DNA of 64,000 nt from Linum tenue (lineage: Eukaryota > Streptophyta > Magnoliopsida > Malpighiales > Linaceae), in contig CAMGYJ010000007.1 of the NCBI GenBank assembly GCA_946122785.1, positions 6,526,909-6,590,908 on the forward strand, given 5' to 3'. Both the position numbers and the translations under genes were made by a program. Under the pieces are notes generated by a model, which saw only the letters and a list, made by a program, of their open reading frames with translations, did not search any database and was not told the DNA's origin. Positions 1-11,700 of this stretch are shown piece by piece. The stretch's first letter is position 1, and each line of letters opens with the position of its first letter.

Positions 1-1396
1 TTCCAATTTTACCTCATGTGTTAACAATAATGAATGTTAAAATAGGTGAGAACTTAAATGTCTTAAACCATGTACCTACATTTTATAATGTTATAGTTTG
101 TTTCTTGTTTTTTAATGAAAAAAATGAATATTAATAATGTTTCTCTTTAAATAACAATACCCATGTGGGTCGACCTAACCCGATATGCACCTATGATAAT
201 TTGCCGACCTAAAGTCAACCTACCACATGGCAAGTATAGGTATCTAAACATCTGTCACACCTACCTCATTGTCATTCCTATGTAACATAGAGGCTTTCTA
301 AACGAGGGAGAAATGAAGATTGGAATTTTTATTATCATAAAGATACTTTCACAAGTTATTGGAATATAATTTGAAATAAGTTCGATTATTGAGATCCAAT
401 TAAGCGGAAGCAAAGGAATGTCCTTGTGAACGAGCAATTCAATCGATCTTAGTGTTATGATGGAGAGAAATTGGTTTTGCTTTGATGGGTAGATTAACAT
501 ATCATAGAATCTGAGAAATAGATGTAAGTACCACTGGGAATCTTCATACCCAAGAAGCGGAACCAGAAGAGATGGTTTTGATGAGCACGTTAAAGTCAGA
601 AACGAACCACACATTGGACATCGCATTCTAGAGGAAATTTAAGACCTTTCATAAGCGCTGCAGTTTTTTCTTCAATTTGTGAAGAACAAAGTATTGGGCT
701 AGCTCGTCCATCACAAATATGTTCGTGGTTAGTAGTGACTCGTAAGAGTAATACCATACGCCGCCTCTGGCCCGAGGAACGTGTAGAAATCACTCATCAT
801 AAGTTAATCTCCAAGTTGAGATTGCCTATCTTTAGTGGTGACAAGTTTTGATCAGACCCGCTCGACTTTATTTGTTTCCTACATAATAGCGTGTGACTAA
901 AGAAGAGTGTTGATTTCGTCGTGCCTCGTTCCCAACCTAATATATATCGATTTGCCTCTCATATCTACCTATGTTTTTCCCCCCTATTTGGACTAAGCTT
1001 CGACTAGGTACAAGAATCCACATTTCAATTAATTATACTCAATCGCTACAACATTAACTTTTTATTTTTTTCGTAAAAATGAATAATTTATGTATATATT
1101 TTATATAAATGACATGTTATAATGGGTTGACTCGTCTCGTCCCATGCTCAAACGGATATTACTAACCCCAACTCCTGCTAAACACATATGCGTGTAGGTA
1201 CTAAGATACTTGCTCTATTCCACCCCATAGTCATCACTATTTGGCGGTGGACTGAGAAGAAGATGAGACTTTTTGGATTGACTTTTTGATTGAGATAAGT
1301 TGGTGAAGAAGAGCTCATTCTTAGTATGCCAAATGTTCAAGCAAATGAAGATAATTTGAAAAATCCTCGAGTCGAGAGGACGTGAAAATATCCTTT
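1..1396. other. AT-rich spacer with no recognised gene
   Basis: This is AT-rich spacer. Two overlapping minus-strand open frames (261-626 and 596-793) are present but show no family motif, no splice structure and no convincing start context. They may be remnants of a decayed sequence read in shifting frames. No RNA gene or terminal repeat could be supported here. Confidence 0.5.
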
Positions 1397-1661
1397 AAGC
1401 TGCATAATTAATCAAAGAAAGAAGTGGAAGACAAAAAGGGAATGAGTCGGGGATCCTACTTGAGGCAATGAGTCGAGGATTCTACTTGAGGCATTGTCAC
1501 AAATGAAGACGTAGAAAAGATTACTCGTATGGGCATTCACAAGATGGGGAAGTGGAGATAGCGGATCATTCTTGTATTCATTTGTGACAATGCCTCAAGT
1601 AGGATCCCCGACTCATTCCCTTTCTGTCTTCCACTTCTTTCTTTGATTAATTATGCAACTT
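1397..1661. repeat. Inverted repeat (hairpin) with internal 26-bp duplication
   Basis: The left arm (about 1397-1506) and right arm (about 1578-1661) are nearly perfect reverse complements over some 84 bp, separated by about 70 bp. The left arm carries one extra copy of a 26-bp segment (ATGAGTCG.GGAT.CTACTTGAGGCA) that is single in the right arm. The transcript would fold into a long stem-loop. No target duplication was found, so a MITE-like origin is only a possibility. Confidence 0.75.
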
Positions 1662-2354
1662 ATTTTTATTAGTGATGATGTCGTTTGCGCATCTTCATAT
1701 GGAATGATGTAGTTTCGAAGGCAGAGACAAACTCCAAGTCCACTTCTAGTGATTCATATCGAAATGAGAAACAAAATTCCCCTTGTCGAGCTTTCCCACA
1801 ATCGAACTACGAAAAGCATGATAAGTCAATCTAACGGTAAACTTTCATGAACCACCGAACTTCCAGACCAAGTAATTCTTTTATTTTTCAGGTCCAAATC
1901 ACTCTCGTTAGATGACATTAGCTTTACTAGGGATCACTTTAATTGTCATAACTTTGAGTTCTCGCTCCCCCTCACATCCTGATTTGTCCATTACAACACC
2001 TCAATAGAGAATTGAAGGTGCATATGAAGTCTAAATTTAGAGACGAGTTCAAAAATTTCTATACACACATATATTCTTCTCATTTGACAGTAGTACCCAA
2101 ATATATAACCTTTTTATCTTCTCATAGACTCGCTCAAATCCATCTACAAACTATCTTAACGGGGCGTTTGCTTCGTGGATTTGAAAAATGAGGGTTTTGG
2201 TAAAACCTGGGTTTTGGAAAACCATGGATATATGATGGATTTGAACAAGTCTATTGTTTGCTTGTTGGATTTGATTATGGATTTTGTTTGAATAGATTTG
2301 TGGATATGAAATACAAATTACCTTGTTACCCTTATCTAATTATATTTCTATATT

Positions 2355-2478
2355 TTTTTTTAGATAAAGGTGATATAGGTTACTTTTTTGTCATTAGGTA
2401 CTACTGAAGGGACTCGAACCTAGGACCTCCAGGTTCATGGCTAGTGGTATTACCACTAGACCAATCCCTTGTTCATGG
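2355..2478 (-). mobile_element. tRNA-derived SINE with 19-bp target duplications
   Basis: Read on the minus strand, the element has a tRNA-like head with an A-box-like TGGTCTAGTGGTAAT and a B-box-like GGTTCGAGTCCC, then a short tail ending in an A-run (T-run at 2355-2362 on the + strand). It is flanked by a perfect 19-bp direct repeat, CTAATTATATTTCTATATT, at 2336-2354 and 2479-2497. Internal pol III boxes, a 3' A-run and a long target duplication together define a SINE made by LINE-type target-primed reverse transcription. The perfect duplication suggests a fairly recent insertion. Confidence 0.85.
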
Positions 2479-3028
2479 CTAATTATATTTCTATATTATA
2501 ATCCAAAAATTTCATTAAAAAATCCAACGCATACAATGAAATTTTAAACGCTTTACCACTATGTGGACTAATAATTCAACTACAGATATAGAAATGTATT
2601 ACAATTTGGCACTAATTAACAACTCATCTAATAATGTATGCGATATTATGTATCAATTGCAACCAATTGCTCGCTTTATTGCTACAACTCATCATCTTCT
2701 TGCTAAATCCCCGATTTTGGAATCCGACAATCAATCAAATAATAATGCACAAGATGTGCATAAAGTGTTTATAGTTGAATCTAACAAATCACATATACAT
2801 TCATATTTAAATAAACTACGATATTACAAAACGAAATGATAAATTCTCGTATTTATAAAATACGACATTATAAAAGTTTATAGTTGCATGACCATTGAAT
2901 TAAAACAGGACAACTTTGTAATTAAAGTAATAAGTAAGGGTAGAAAAGTAATTTACCATCATGGATTTTAATCCATCACCCAAATCTCACCTCAAGAGGT
3001 GGAACTTCCACGTTAGTGGGGTCTACGG

Positions 3029-3553
3029 TAGGGGTGGGCATTCGGTCGGTTCGGTTTCGATCGAACCAAAATTATGAATATCGGGTCCCCGAATTCTCCC
3101 AAACCTCAAACCGAATTCGAACCAAATTATAATTTGGTTTGGTCGGTTTAAACCGAAATATAATTCGGTTCAGTTTGATTTTTCACACAAAACCGAATTT
3201 GTGAAGCTACTTGTATTTTCTCACTTTTAAATTATTTTTCACCCCTAATATAAATAATAAATATCAATTATATGCATCATCAATGATAAAACCAAACTTT
3301 TCAACACATAAGTCATAAAACATTTCAAATATTTAAGTCTAAAAACAACTACAAACATAAAAATTCACCATTTGGAGCTTGCAATTATAGTATTTCGGTT
3401 TTTCGGTCAGAAATTCGGTTCAGTTGAAAGAACCCTGATTTCCGAACTATCCATATTTTCCTTCCGAATTCCGAACCGAATAGCATTAATTCGGTTTTGG
3501 TTCGATTTAATTCGGTTTCGATTCGAGTTTACCCAACCGTTTGCCCACGTCTA
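3029..3553. mobile_element. hAT-type MITE with 8-bp target duplication
   Basis: The termini are TAGGGGTGGGCA (left) and TGCCCACGTCTA (right), an imperfect inverted repeat. The flanks are a perfect 8-bp direct repeat, GTCTACGG, at 3021-3028 and 3554-3561, as expected of hAT superfamily insertions. The interior is built of degenerate CGGTTCGGTTT-like subterminal motifs in both orientations and has no transposase. It is inserted inside the larger Harbinger-like element. Confidence 0.85.
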
Positions 3554-3830
3554 GTCTACGGATTTGGAACCCTAAAAGAGGTGATACCCACATATTCCAT
3601 CTCCCTAATTCCCTACGGCAAACGATGGATTTACGTTAGAATTCATAATGGATAAATTTTCATGACCAAATTCATCATCAAAACCCTCAAACAAACTACC
3701 CGTAAAAGTATTAAAGTTTTCACTTTTATGTCAGTAAAATAATTCTATACAAAAAAATTCCTAAAATAATAATAATAATCCATAAATAATTAGTCAAAGT
3801 AATCCCCTCCAAATTAAAAGCAACGGCAAC

Positions 3831-4397
3831 TAGGGATGGCAATGGGTAGGGTCGGGTGCGGGTTTACCCTATACCAACTCCTAAACCGCCGGGTAGAGCC
3901 TTCTAAAATACCCGACCAAATAACCACCGGGTATGAAAATTATATAACCATACCCTACCCACCGGGTAACCACGGGTATTCGTGTAACCATGGGTACGAA
4001 TCCTAAACTATGAACTTATACACATATATGCACATACATACTATTGTCCATTAAAAATTCTCAATACTTCTAATTGTTCTAGCTTCAACAATCCACACAA
4101 ATAAAAACAACAAAAACATAATAATTGTTCATGCTTCTACAATCCACACAAACATAATAATCGTCTACATCATCATCAATAATGATAGCTAAACTAAATT
4201 TCTCAAGCTAAACTAAATTTATCAAGGGAAATTGACCTTTTAGTTAGCAGGGCGGGTATAACGGGGCGGGTATTATCGATTACCATAGCCGTACCCTACC
4301 CTTTATTTTGAAACCGGGTATTACCCGTACCCGACCCTTAACCCGTCAAAGCGGGTAATTACCCTCGTTGACCGGTTACGGTTGGGTGACATCCCTA
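3831..4397. mobile_element. hAT-type MITE with 8-bp target duplication
   Basis: The ends are TAGGGATGGCAATGGGT and GGTTGGGTGACATCCCTA, an imperfect inverted repeat. The flanks are the perfect 8-bp repeat ACGGCAAC at 3823-3830 and 4398-4405. The interior is rich in GGGTA/TACCC motifs in both orientations (for example ACCGGGTAACCACGGGTA) and has no coding capacity. It ends about 210 bp upstream of the PGP synthase start codon, so it may border that promoter. Confidence 0.85.
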
Positions 4398-4610
4398 ACG
4401 GCAACATAGTAATATGCTAAACAAATGTCACATTAGAGAAACAAGAACAGCAACACACCAAAAAAAAAAAAAAAAACTCTCCTCCTTCTTTCACACAAAC
4501 ATCGATCGATCCCTCCAATTTTTTGTTTTTTTTTTTGTGCGTCTCTGGTTTTCTCTGATTAACAGCGCATTCCTCCTCCCCAAAATTGAAACCTAAATCC
4601 GGCCACCGCC

Positions 4611-7011
4611 ATGCCATCCCTCAAAACCAGCATGGCCGCTGCTTCCTTCTCCTCCAAACCCTACAAATGGCCTCGCTCCTCTTTCCCTCCTTCCCCTTCT
4701 CCCAATTCCTCCACCGCCGCCGCCGTCCCTCTTCCGTCCCCTTCCTCCGCCGCCGCCGCACCGCCGTCGCTCTGTTCAGCCCCGATCAGTTGCGGCAGAG
4801 CGTGGCGCAGGATACCACCCTGCGCACACCTCGCTCCTTTTAATGATTCCCGGTACCCAAATTTTAGCTGTAGCAGTAATAATAAAAAAGATATTTATTT
4901 TAATATAACCACCACCAGCAGCAGCAGCGGCAGTTTGTTGTTATTAGGGCTACCTGGAGGCAGCGGGCGCTCTCCTTTCTCATCCTCATCTTCTTCCCTC
5001 CGAAATTGTGGCTTGACGCCGTTTGCGAGCAAGGCCGGATCCTCCGCTGGATCCGATTCTTCCTCCTCGCCGTCGTCGCCTTCCGGGTCCGGTGGTGTGA
5101 TCGCGGAAGATATGGGATCCGATAACAAGGCCGCCGCGGACGGCGTCGAGTGGTACCCCGCTGGCGACGGCGTGAACGGATTGGACCCTCGGCCTTCTTC
5201 TTCTTCTTCGCCGTCGCCCGATCGTCGGAAGCAAGAGGAATGCTCGTCGAAATTTCTCACGTTGCCGACGATTTTGACCCTCGGCCGCGTTGCCTCTGTG
5301 CCGCTTCTCATCGGCAGTAAGTTCCCGTTTTCTTGGGCTGGGTGGAGATTGAGAGTGCTGTTTCTGGGTGGGTTTGAATTGATTTGCGTTTGGGCTTGGT
5401 GATTGGGAATTGTGTCTCAATGCGATGGTCGGTGGCATTGGTGTCTTCTTTTCACCGGCGGATCTTTTGTATGATATCAAATGGACAATGTGGATGGTTT
5501 AGAGCTGCGTCCGGTGCTTTTAGATGTTGGGTTTCCGCTCCTGCGCATTTTCTGGTCATGTTTCTTCTGAATTTGCCTGCAGTTGTGTTTAGTGTTACGG
5601 CTGATCCTCCTCGCCTTTCTTTGTTGGGCTCATATGTTAAATTTTGTTTTGTGATGGGTTTGATTTTTGGTTTCAAGTTGATCGTTGAAAGTGAAGCTTG
5701 TTACCTTCCCTTGCTTTCTGGGAAAGGTTTCAACATTGCTGGCGTCCCAAAGCCTGAAGCTTCATTGAATGGCATTCGCAATTCAGGGAACTAACTCTCA
5801 GTTTTTTGTTCTCCAGCCTTTTACGTTGACACTTGGTTGGGAAGAACGGCGACAACTAGTATCTTTCTTGCAGCGGCAGTCACTGATTGGCTTGATGGGT
5901 ACCTTGCACGAAAGGTAACATTTGGGTTGATGGTGAAATGATGGACTCCTAATTGAGTTTTCCAGAGGTTTTATATTGAAGGGTAGTTAATTGCTCTTTA
6001 ATATCTTTCAGATGAGGTTAGGGTCTGCCTTCGGTGCATTTTTGGATCCTGTAGCTGACAAGGTTGGCAGTTTTTCCGTGTAACCTCTGGATATATTTCT
6101 GACTTGGCTGAATAGGGTGGATTTGCTTCGTTAAGAGGTGTTCTTATTTGAATCTGTGTGTTCATTACCACAGCTTATGGTTGCTGCTACCTTGGTCCTC
6201 TTGTGTACAAGACCTTTGGAAGTTCCAATGTTTGGACCAGTGCCCTGGCTACTCACTGTGCCTGCTATTGCTATTATTGGTCGCGAGGTAAACAACTTAT
6301 GCCATTTACCTACAAACATGGATCCACAGCCTTTCTTTCTTCTCCCTCAATATGGTTCTTTGTTTTGGCTATTGAGGATGTATATGCTTGACTGTTACTT
6401 TGGTTGATGCTTGATGAACATTGTTTGATTTACCCCCTTATTTTCTGTCCATCTATATTCTGTAAATTCTCAAGGGATTTGGGCTTGTTAATGATCTTGC
6501 CCTTCTGTTTACAACAATATTTGTAGATAACAATGTCAGCAGTCAGAGAATGGGCTGCTTCGCAAGATACGAAGCTTCTAGAGGTTTGTTTGTCTCTTCT
6601 GTTGTTTTCTGGTTGTATGTATGCTTTTGCTGTTCCCTCCCTCTACCATTTGCCATAATGCTTTGCGTGCTTGTTAAATCTTAAAACATGTTTGCTTCAG
6701 GCTGTTGCTGTAAATAACTTGGGGAAATGGAAAACTGCTACACAGATGACTGCGTTAACCATACTCCTTGCTACCCGAGATGGAGGGTTGGTCATTCTGT
6801 GCTTGTGCCTCATAAGGGTTTCTTCAATTCGTGGTCATTCTCAGTACATCTGATAATAGTTGCTGTTTATGAGTGGCTCTGATTTTGCAGGGTTGGAGGC
6901 CTTGGGGCATTTGTAGCTTCTGGTGTTGGGTTGCTTTATATTTCAGCAGGTCTCTCAGTATATTCTTTAGCTGTGTACATGAGTAAGATATGGAAAGTAC
7001 TGCTCAAGTAG
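4611..7011 (+). CDS. PGPS: CDP-diacylglycerol--glycerol-3-phosphate 3-phosphatidyltransferase (PGP synthase), plastid-type
   Basis: Makes phosphatidylglycerol phosphate from CDP-diacylglycerol and glycerol 3-phosphate, the committed step to phosphatidylglycerol in plastids and mitochondria. Seven exons read as one 410-residue protein: 4611-5316, 5817-5914, 6012-6062, 6174-6287, 6527-6583, 6701-6786, 6891-7011, all with GT-AG introns and matching phase. The first ~215 residues are Ser/Pro/Ala-rich with little acidic charge at the start, consistent with an organelle transit peptide. The conserved core begins at KFLTLPTILTLGR. The CDP-alcohol phosphotransferase signature DG-x2-AR-x8-G-x3-D-x3-D is complete across exons 2-3 (DGYLAR...GAFLDPVAD). 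The C-terminus is hydrophobic with membrane segments. A second Met seven codons in (MAAASF) is an alternative start. The gene converges on the GST gene, whose stop codon is about 730 bp away. Confidence 0.95.
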
Positions 7012-7739
7012 CTAGCTTGACTTTGCTCCGACCTGCATGGCTTTGGACATAATCCTCGTCGTGACTATCGATTCTTGCTAGTAACTGTGGATTAAGAGTA
7101 AAGCTGTTGTACAGGAGAGAAGTCTCGGCTCATCTCGAACCCTTTTAAAGGTGAAGCCGTCTCTCCCTGGACGTGGTTGTCGAGCTTTTGCTGGTGTTTG
7201 GGAAGCAACAGATCATAACACTATGAGATTCCAATGTATATGCTACATATATATATTTGGACAATAGCCTTTCTCTGCTTTAGATATTAGCCGGATTTTG
7301 GTCGGCAGTGGATTAAGGTTGAAGCTTCGCTTCCACAATGCTGGTCTACGAGTTTGGACCTCGGCAGGAACCTATGTGCACCGATAAGATGAGCTGTGAT
7401 GAAACCACCAATCTTCTGTTTTTCTTAAGTAGGCAATAAAACACAGAGACTTGTTTGGGTGAAGCTTGAGTTGTTATACAGCATTAATGCAATAGCAGTG
7501 GCATAAGATTTCATTTGTAATTGTTGCATTTTGTGGCAATAGAACATACACGACATATAAACATCGGATCGATATTTTTTTATCCGTTGTATTTGCTTAT
7601 GTTGATGTCTGCCTGTTGGTAGCATTACCATTGCCAACTGAAATTAACAGTCTAGCTACTGTTGTCATTTCCTCAATTAGACTTGGATCTTTCCCTGCAA
7701 AATGAGGCAAGAGAGAGGATCAAGATCAACTAAGTAGAG

Positions 7740-9486
7740 TTACAAAATATACAAACTATTGCTCACATGAGTTGGGCAAAATAGTATTACTGCAAAGCGT
7801 TTATTGTAGTTCTCGACGTGCTCCTTTGGATCGCGCCGAGTTTGGTTGTAGCCCTCAATTTTGCTCATCTCCTGTACACAAAAGCATAAACATGTGGATG
7901 ACTGCCGATTCCCTCGCGAAAATTAGGGGGAAAGTGTTGGCATTCTTGTCATTCAAATTCAAAGCTGAAAGAGCCCTTCTCCTGACAGAAGAGCAACAGA
8001 GCTGCATACCATACCTGTATCCAAGTAGCAAGTTTAGGCCTTTTGGCAGTGACGTCATAGTTTCTCATGTCTAGCAAAACTGGCTGATATCTTTCCATGA
8101 ATGGTGCATAAGCTATATCTGCCTGCACCCAACAATGAAGAAATTTCAACTCTTGCTGAACACAGAATCCCAATCAAGTTTCAACCTTGTTTTTATATCC
8201 CAATTTACCAGACTGAACTGGCCAAGGAAGAAGGGTCCATCATCAAACTTGGAAAGAGCTGCTTCTATGTCATCAAAAGCGGCTTCTGTGACTGTCAAGA
8301 GAAAGAGAGATGCCCTCATTGTGAAGTACACCTGATACAAATGGCAAACATGCGAAAGAAAGCAGCAAATAGCGAAACGAGGAAGCACACAAGCAACAGC
8401 ATCAAACTTAACATTCAGTCACCTGCTTCATCACCTTCTCCTTTGAGCGTGGAGCTCACAGACTTATGAAATGACCCGGCATTGGAGAACAGCTCTTCTG
8501 CAAATTCCCTTCTCGCAGGATCCTGAATTTCATGCAATGCATTAGTCATGTTAGTTGATCAAATGGAAGGAGAATGTAGGAGCCAATCTCATACTTGAGG
8601 GAGCAGTTGAGGTCCATGAAATTGAGCGTCGATGTATTTCATCAAATCGAGCGACTCTCCTATCACTTCATTGTTGTGCTCCAGTGCAGGAACCTGCATT
8701 TTTTTGCCACACCAAAAAGGCAGACAAGCATGAAAATGTGCAGAAAGATAGAATCAAGCACCAATGTGGTTTGATTTATGACACCACCTTGTTAGGAGGG
8801 TAGACTTTCTCCTTGTACCAAGAAGGCCTGTCTTTGAGATCAAGAGGAACTAACTTGATCTCTTCGTGCAACCCCTGCTCTCAGAGAATCACCAAATGGG
8901 CAATGGATCGAAGTTTTAAAATCCAAAGAAAGAAAACATGGAAAGAGAGACAATCACAAACCTTACAGTTTCGAGTAATCCACACACGCTGCGCATATGG
9001 GCATGTATACGACAAATACAACCTACTTGTGCCGTCAAAGATTGCAGGAAGGTCCGAAGCAGATGTAAGAGGCGGTGGCAGAATCTCTCCAACACTGAGA
9101 CTTAGCAAAAAGCAAAAGAGTCAAATTTGCAGATACAAATTCCCCAATTGCCAATTGGGAGTTTAAGTAAAGCTCTCCAGACGAATACCCAAATTGGGGG
9201 ATCCTTTATTTTCATGTGGGTCGATGAGAAACGGGGTTGGGGAACAATTTACTTACCCGGCAGCCATTGTTGCTGATGTGATGTGTGAGACTCTGGCTCG
9301 TCGGAATTTGTTGCCCAAGTCGTTGGTTAAGGCAAGTGCTGGAAGAAGCGACCGCCGGCGGCGAGATGGAATGATGGTAGTCGGAACCAGTACTGAAGGT
9401 TTCTGGTGCGAGGAGGGTTTGAGATTGAGAGACAAGGCAGTATTGGAAGCAGAGACAGAGGAACCGTTCAGGGGAAATGTCGCCAT
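7740..9486 (-). CDS. GSTL2: Lambda-class glutathione S-transferase, plastid-targeted
   Basis: Lambda GSTs are cysteine-type thiol transferases (glutathione-dependent reduction or deglutathionylation), not classic conjugating GSTs. Eight exons on the minus strand: 9257-9486, 8962-9094, 8788-8874, 8595-8693, 8423-8522, 8209-8291, 8015-8122, 7740-7871, giving 323 residues in consistent phase. The first ~75 residues (MATFPLNGSS...) are Ser/Arg-rich and look like a chloroplast transit peptide, so the start at 9486 is preferred; an upstream in-frame Met at 9558 gives a hydrophobic, less likely leader. The catalytic motif CPYAQRVW is in exon 2 (Cys108). Exon 4 holds VPALEHNNEVIGESLDL, the glutathione-site strand and helix, and exon 6 holds KFDDGPFFLGQFSL. 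The C-terminus runs about 14 residues beyond the usual KRF ending (AVILFCP...), which is odd. Plastid targeting and neighbourhood point to the GSTL2 type. Confidence 0.92.
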
Positions 9487-10851
9487 TTTCGGGCTTGCTT
9501 CGTGCTTTCGTCGATTCAGAACAAAACATACGTAGATAAACCAAGATGACTTGAGCAATGGCTAATCGTTTGCGTTAAACCGTGCTTTTGGATATTGGCC
9601 ACGTGCCTGCATTAAACTCTTTTTCTTAGTGAAGTCATACAAAAAAATATATTAAATAAAATAGGGAAATAGTGTAGTTAGTGATGTTACTTGTGAGGAT
9701 AGTTTTCAGTTTTCACCAAAAAAAAAAAAAAAGTGAGGATAGTAAGTCGTTAACTCTAACTAGATTGTACCCGGCCCGTTGGCCGGTTATAATATAATAT
9801 ATAACTAGCGTGGGCCCCGGCCAGTTGACCGAAGAAAGGTGAGGTATGAAATTTGATAATGTAATTGTAATTGGGTGTATAGCTTATTGTTGTATAGTTT
9901 TTTTTGGAAAGCACGTGATAAAAATAATAAATTTTAGCAGGAAAGAGACATGAATGATGCAACGAATCAAAAATCGACCTTACGAACCAAAATCAAGTAC
10001 ATGTTATCTTGTGAAACAATATTGTTTCTGGTAATATGATGAGGTGGAATAAGTTTTATAGAAACCGGATTCCAAAAAAAAAACAACAACAAAAAATCGC
10101 ATATCTCTTCGGTTTTCGGGAAATTAGCATCTCACAATCGTTGCTAGCTTTTACTCGACCCGTTGGCCGATTAATTTGCTTTATAAAACTTCATATTGTC
10201 GTCATTGTGCTTTCTGGTTTTTGTCAGGCCATGATAAAATCTAAGAAAATCAAGAACGAACAACACGATTTGGGATAGGAACCGCCGTTGTCGTATCCCT
10301 AGAAAATGGTGGTAAACACGGACTCACCTGCCAAACTGGTTTGGATTGAGATTTTTATCGAGTATCAGGGAACCATGTGATTATAAGTTAGACTTGATCA
10401 AAACAGGTCAAAACTTGAAATTAAGCATGTTTGACCGACCCATGCCAAATTCTAATGATTCTTTACTTTTAAACTTTCTTTGAAAATAAAAAATAGTGAA
10501 AGAAAAGAGATGACTGCAATTCGCTATTTGCACATCACTTATTCGGGAATAAAACCATAGAAATTCAAAAGGAACTGAAAATGTTTAAGATCGTTTAATG
10601 TTTAAAATAACCAAATAGATCTTTCTGTTTAGTTTTTTACTAACAAATACCAAACGATTCCCTGTAAAATACACTATAATTTGATCATTATGATATCAAA
10701 TAATTATATAATATATATTTGAAATGATAAAAATTGGAATAATTGGGTTGGTCGATGTTGAACCATTGAATAACTTTAAAATACATTATATTTTAGCCAC
10801 TAAGATATAAAATAATAGCATAATATATATTATGTCATAGAAAATAGTTTG
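9487..10851. other. Intergenic spacer with degenerate CCCGTTGGCCG repeats
   Basis: AT-rich DNA upstream of the GST gene. A short motif, CCCGTTGGCCG, occurs at about 9775 and 10158, each just after TAC/CTC-rich sequence, which resembles the ends of a decayed repeat. An open frame at 10036-10278 has no recognisable product. No other feature could be supported. Confidence 0.4.
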
Positions 10852-11526
10852 TTTTAGAATGACAAACCAATGATCTTCATTTGTTTTACTTGATGGCCAA
10901 ATCCCGTGTAGGTCAGGCCTATTCAACTCTTTTATTTTATGGTTAGTGGTTAGCCCATTAGATACCATGCATTTGTTTATTGTTAAATTTTATATTTTTA
11001 GCAATAAAAAGAAGTATTGTTTTTGCCTTTTCATATATATTTTATCACCACAGAGAAATAAAAGGGATGAAAAAAAAAATTGACACTCCTGGACCCATTT
11101 AAATCGGCATGTGTACGGTAAGTTGGCCAGTTCCACATAGGAAAGAGAAAAAATTGACACTCCCTATTCTACCCTTCCTACAAACGCTTTTAGAATGGCA
11201 AACCAATGATGTTCATTTGTTTTACTTGATGGCCAAATCCCGTGTAGGTCAGGCCCATTCAACTCTTTTATTTTATGGTTAGCGGTTAGCCCATTAGATG
11301 CCATGCATTAGTTTATTGTTAAATTTTTTATTTTTAGCATAAAAATGAGTATTGTTTTTGTCTTTTCATATATATTTTATCACCACGGAGAAATAAAAGA
11401 GATTAAAGAAAAAAATTGACACTCCTGGACCCGTTTAAATCCGAATGTGTACGGTAAGTTGGCCCGTTCAACAGAGAAAAGAGAAAAAAAATTGACACTC
11501 CCTATTCTACCCTTCCTACAAACGCT
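10852..11526. repeat. 336-bp tandem duplication
   Basis: Two adjacent copies, about 10852-11187 and 11188-11526, match closely with a 336-bp period. Each runs from TTTTAGAATG, through a shared GATGGCCAAATCCCGTGTAG segment, to CCTACAAACGCT. A shorter, more diverged third piece (CCTTCCTAC ... TTTGAAATGGGG) follows at about 11728-11765. The copies differ at scattered bases, so the event is not very recent. There is no coding content. Confidence 0.85.
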
Positions 11527-11604
11527 CCTGGAGCAGTGAATTTGAAATGGGGGAAGAGTTTTTTCCTCCCTGCTATTATATATTTTTAATTTAAAAAGAT
11601 ACAA

Positions 11605-11700
11605 CAAATGTACTTAGTGTGATTGGTTATGATTGTTGTTTTTCTTTAAAATGGTCATGGTTCGAATCTCAGTACGTGTCTTTTTAATGAATAAAAAAAA
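11605..11700 (+). mobile_element. Possible tRNA-related SINE fragment
   Basis: The segment holds an A-box-like stretch (TTAGTGTGATTGGTTATG) and about 35 bp later a B-box-like GGTTCGAATCTC, then a T-rich region and an A-run (about 11691-11700). This order fits a short tRNA-derived SINE on the + strand. I could not find a clear target duplication and its limits are uncertain. Confidence 0.45.

Larger units (their letters stand above)
2160..3702. mobile_element. PIF/Harbinger-like non-autonomous element, carrying nested insertions
   Basis: The ends are CGGGGCGTTTGCTT on the left and AACAAACTACCCG on the right, an imperfect terminal inverted repeat. It is flanked on both sides by the trinucleotide TAA (2157-2159 and 3703-3705), the target duplication typical of PIF/Harbinger elements. 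Subterminal sequence rich in GGATTT on the left is mirrored by AAATCC on the right. A SINE (2355-2478) and a hAT-type MITE (3029-3553) lie inside it. After removing both, the core is roughly 0.87 kb. A 92-codon open frame (2561-2839) inside has no recognisable transposase motif. The superfamily call rests on TSD length and terminal shape only. Confidence 0.6.

Noticed and set aside
261..793. Two overlapping minus-strand open frames as a gene
   Set aside because: No motif, no splice structure and no start context. They are probably chance frames or an unrecognised decayed sequence.
2355..2478. A functional tRNA gene on the minus strand
   Set aside because: Pol III-like boxes are present, but no paired acceptor stem. 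The A-run and the 19-bp target duplication show a SINE.
2561..2839. A 92-codon frame as a transposase fragment
   Set aside because: It has no DDE or DUF motif and lies in AT-rich sequence inside the non-autonomous element.
4895..5480. Minus-strand open frames of 138 and 164 codons opposite PGPS exon 1
   Set aside because: They are antisense shadows of a GC- and TC-rich, Ser/Pro-coding exon. The sense frame has the splice sites and the CDP-alcohol phosphotransferase motif.
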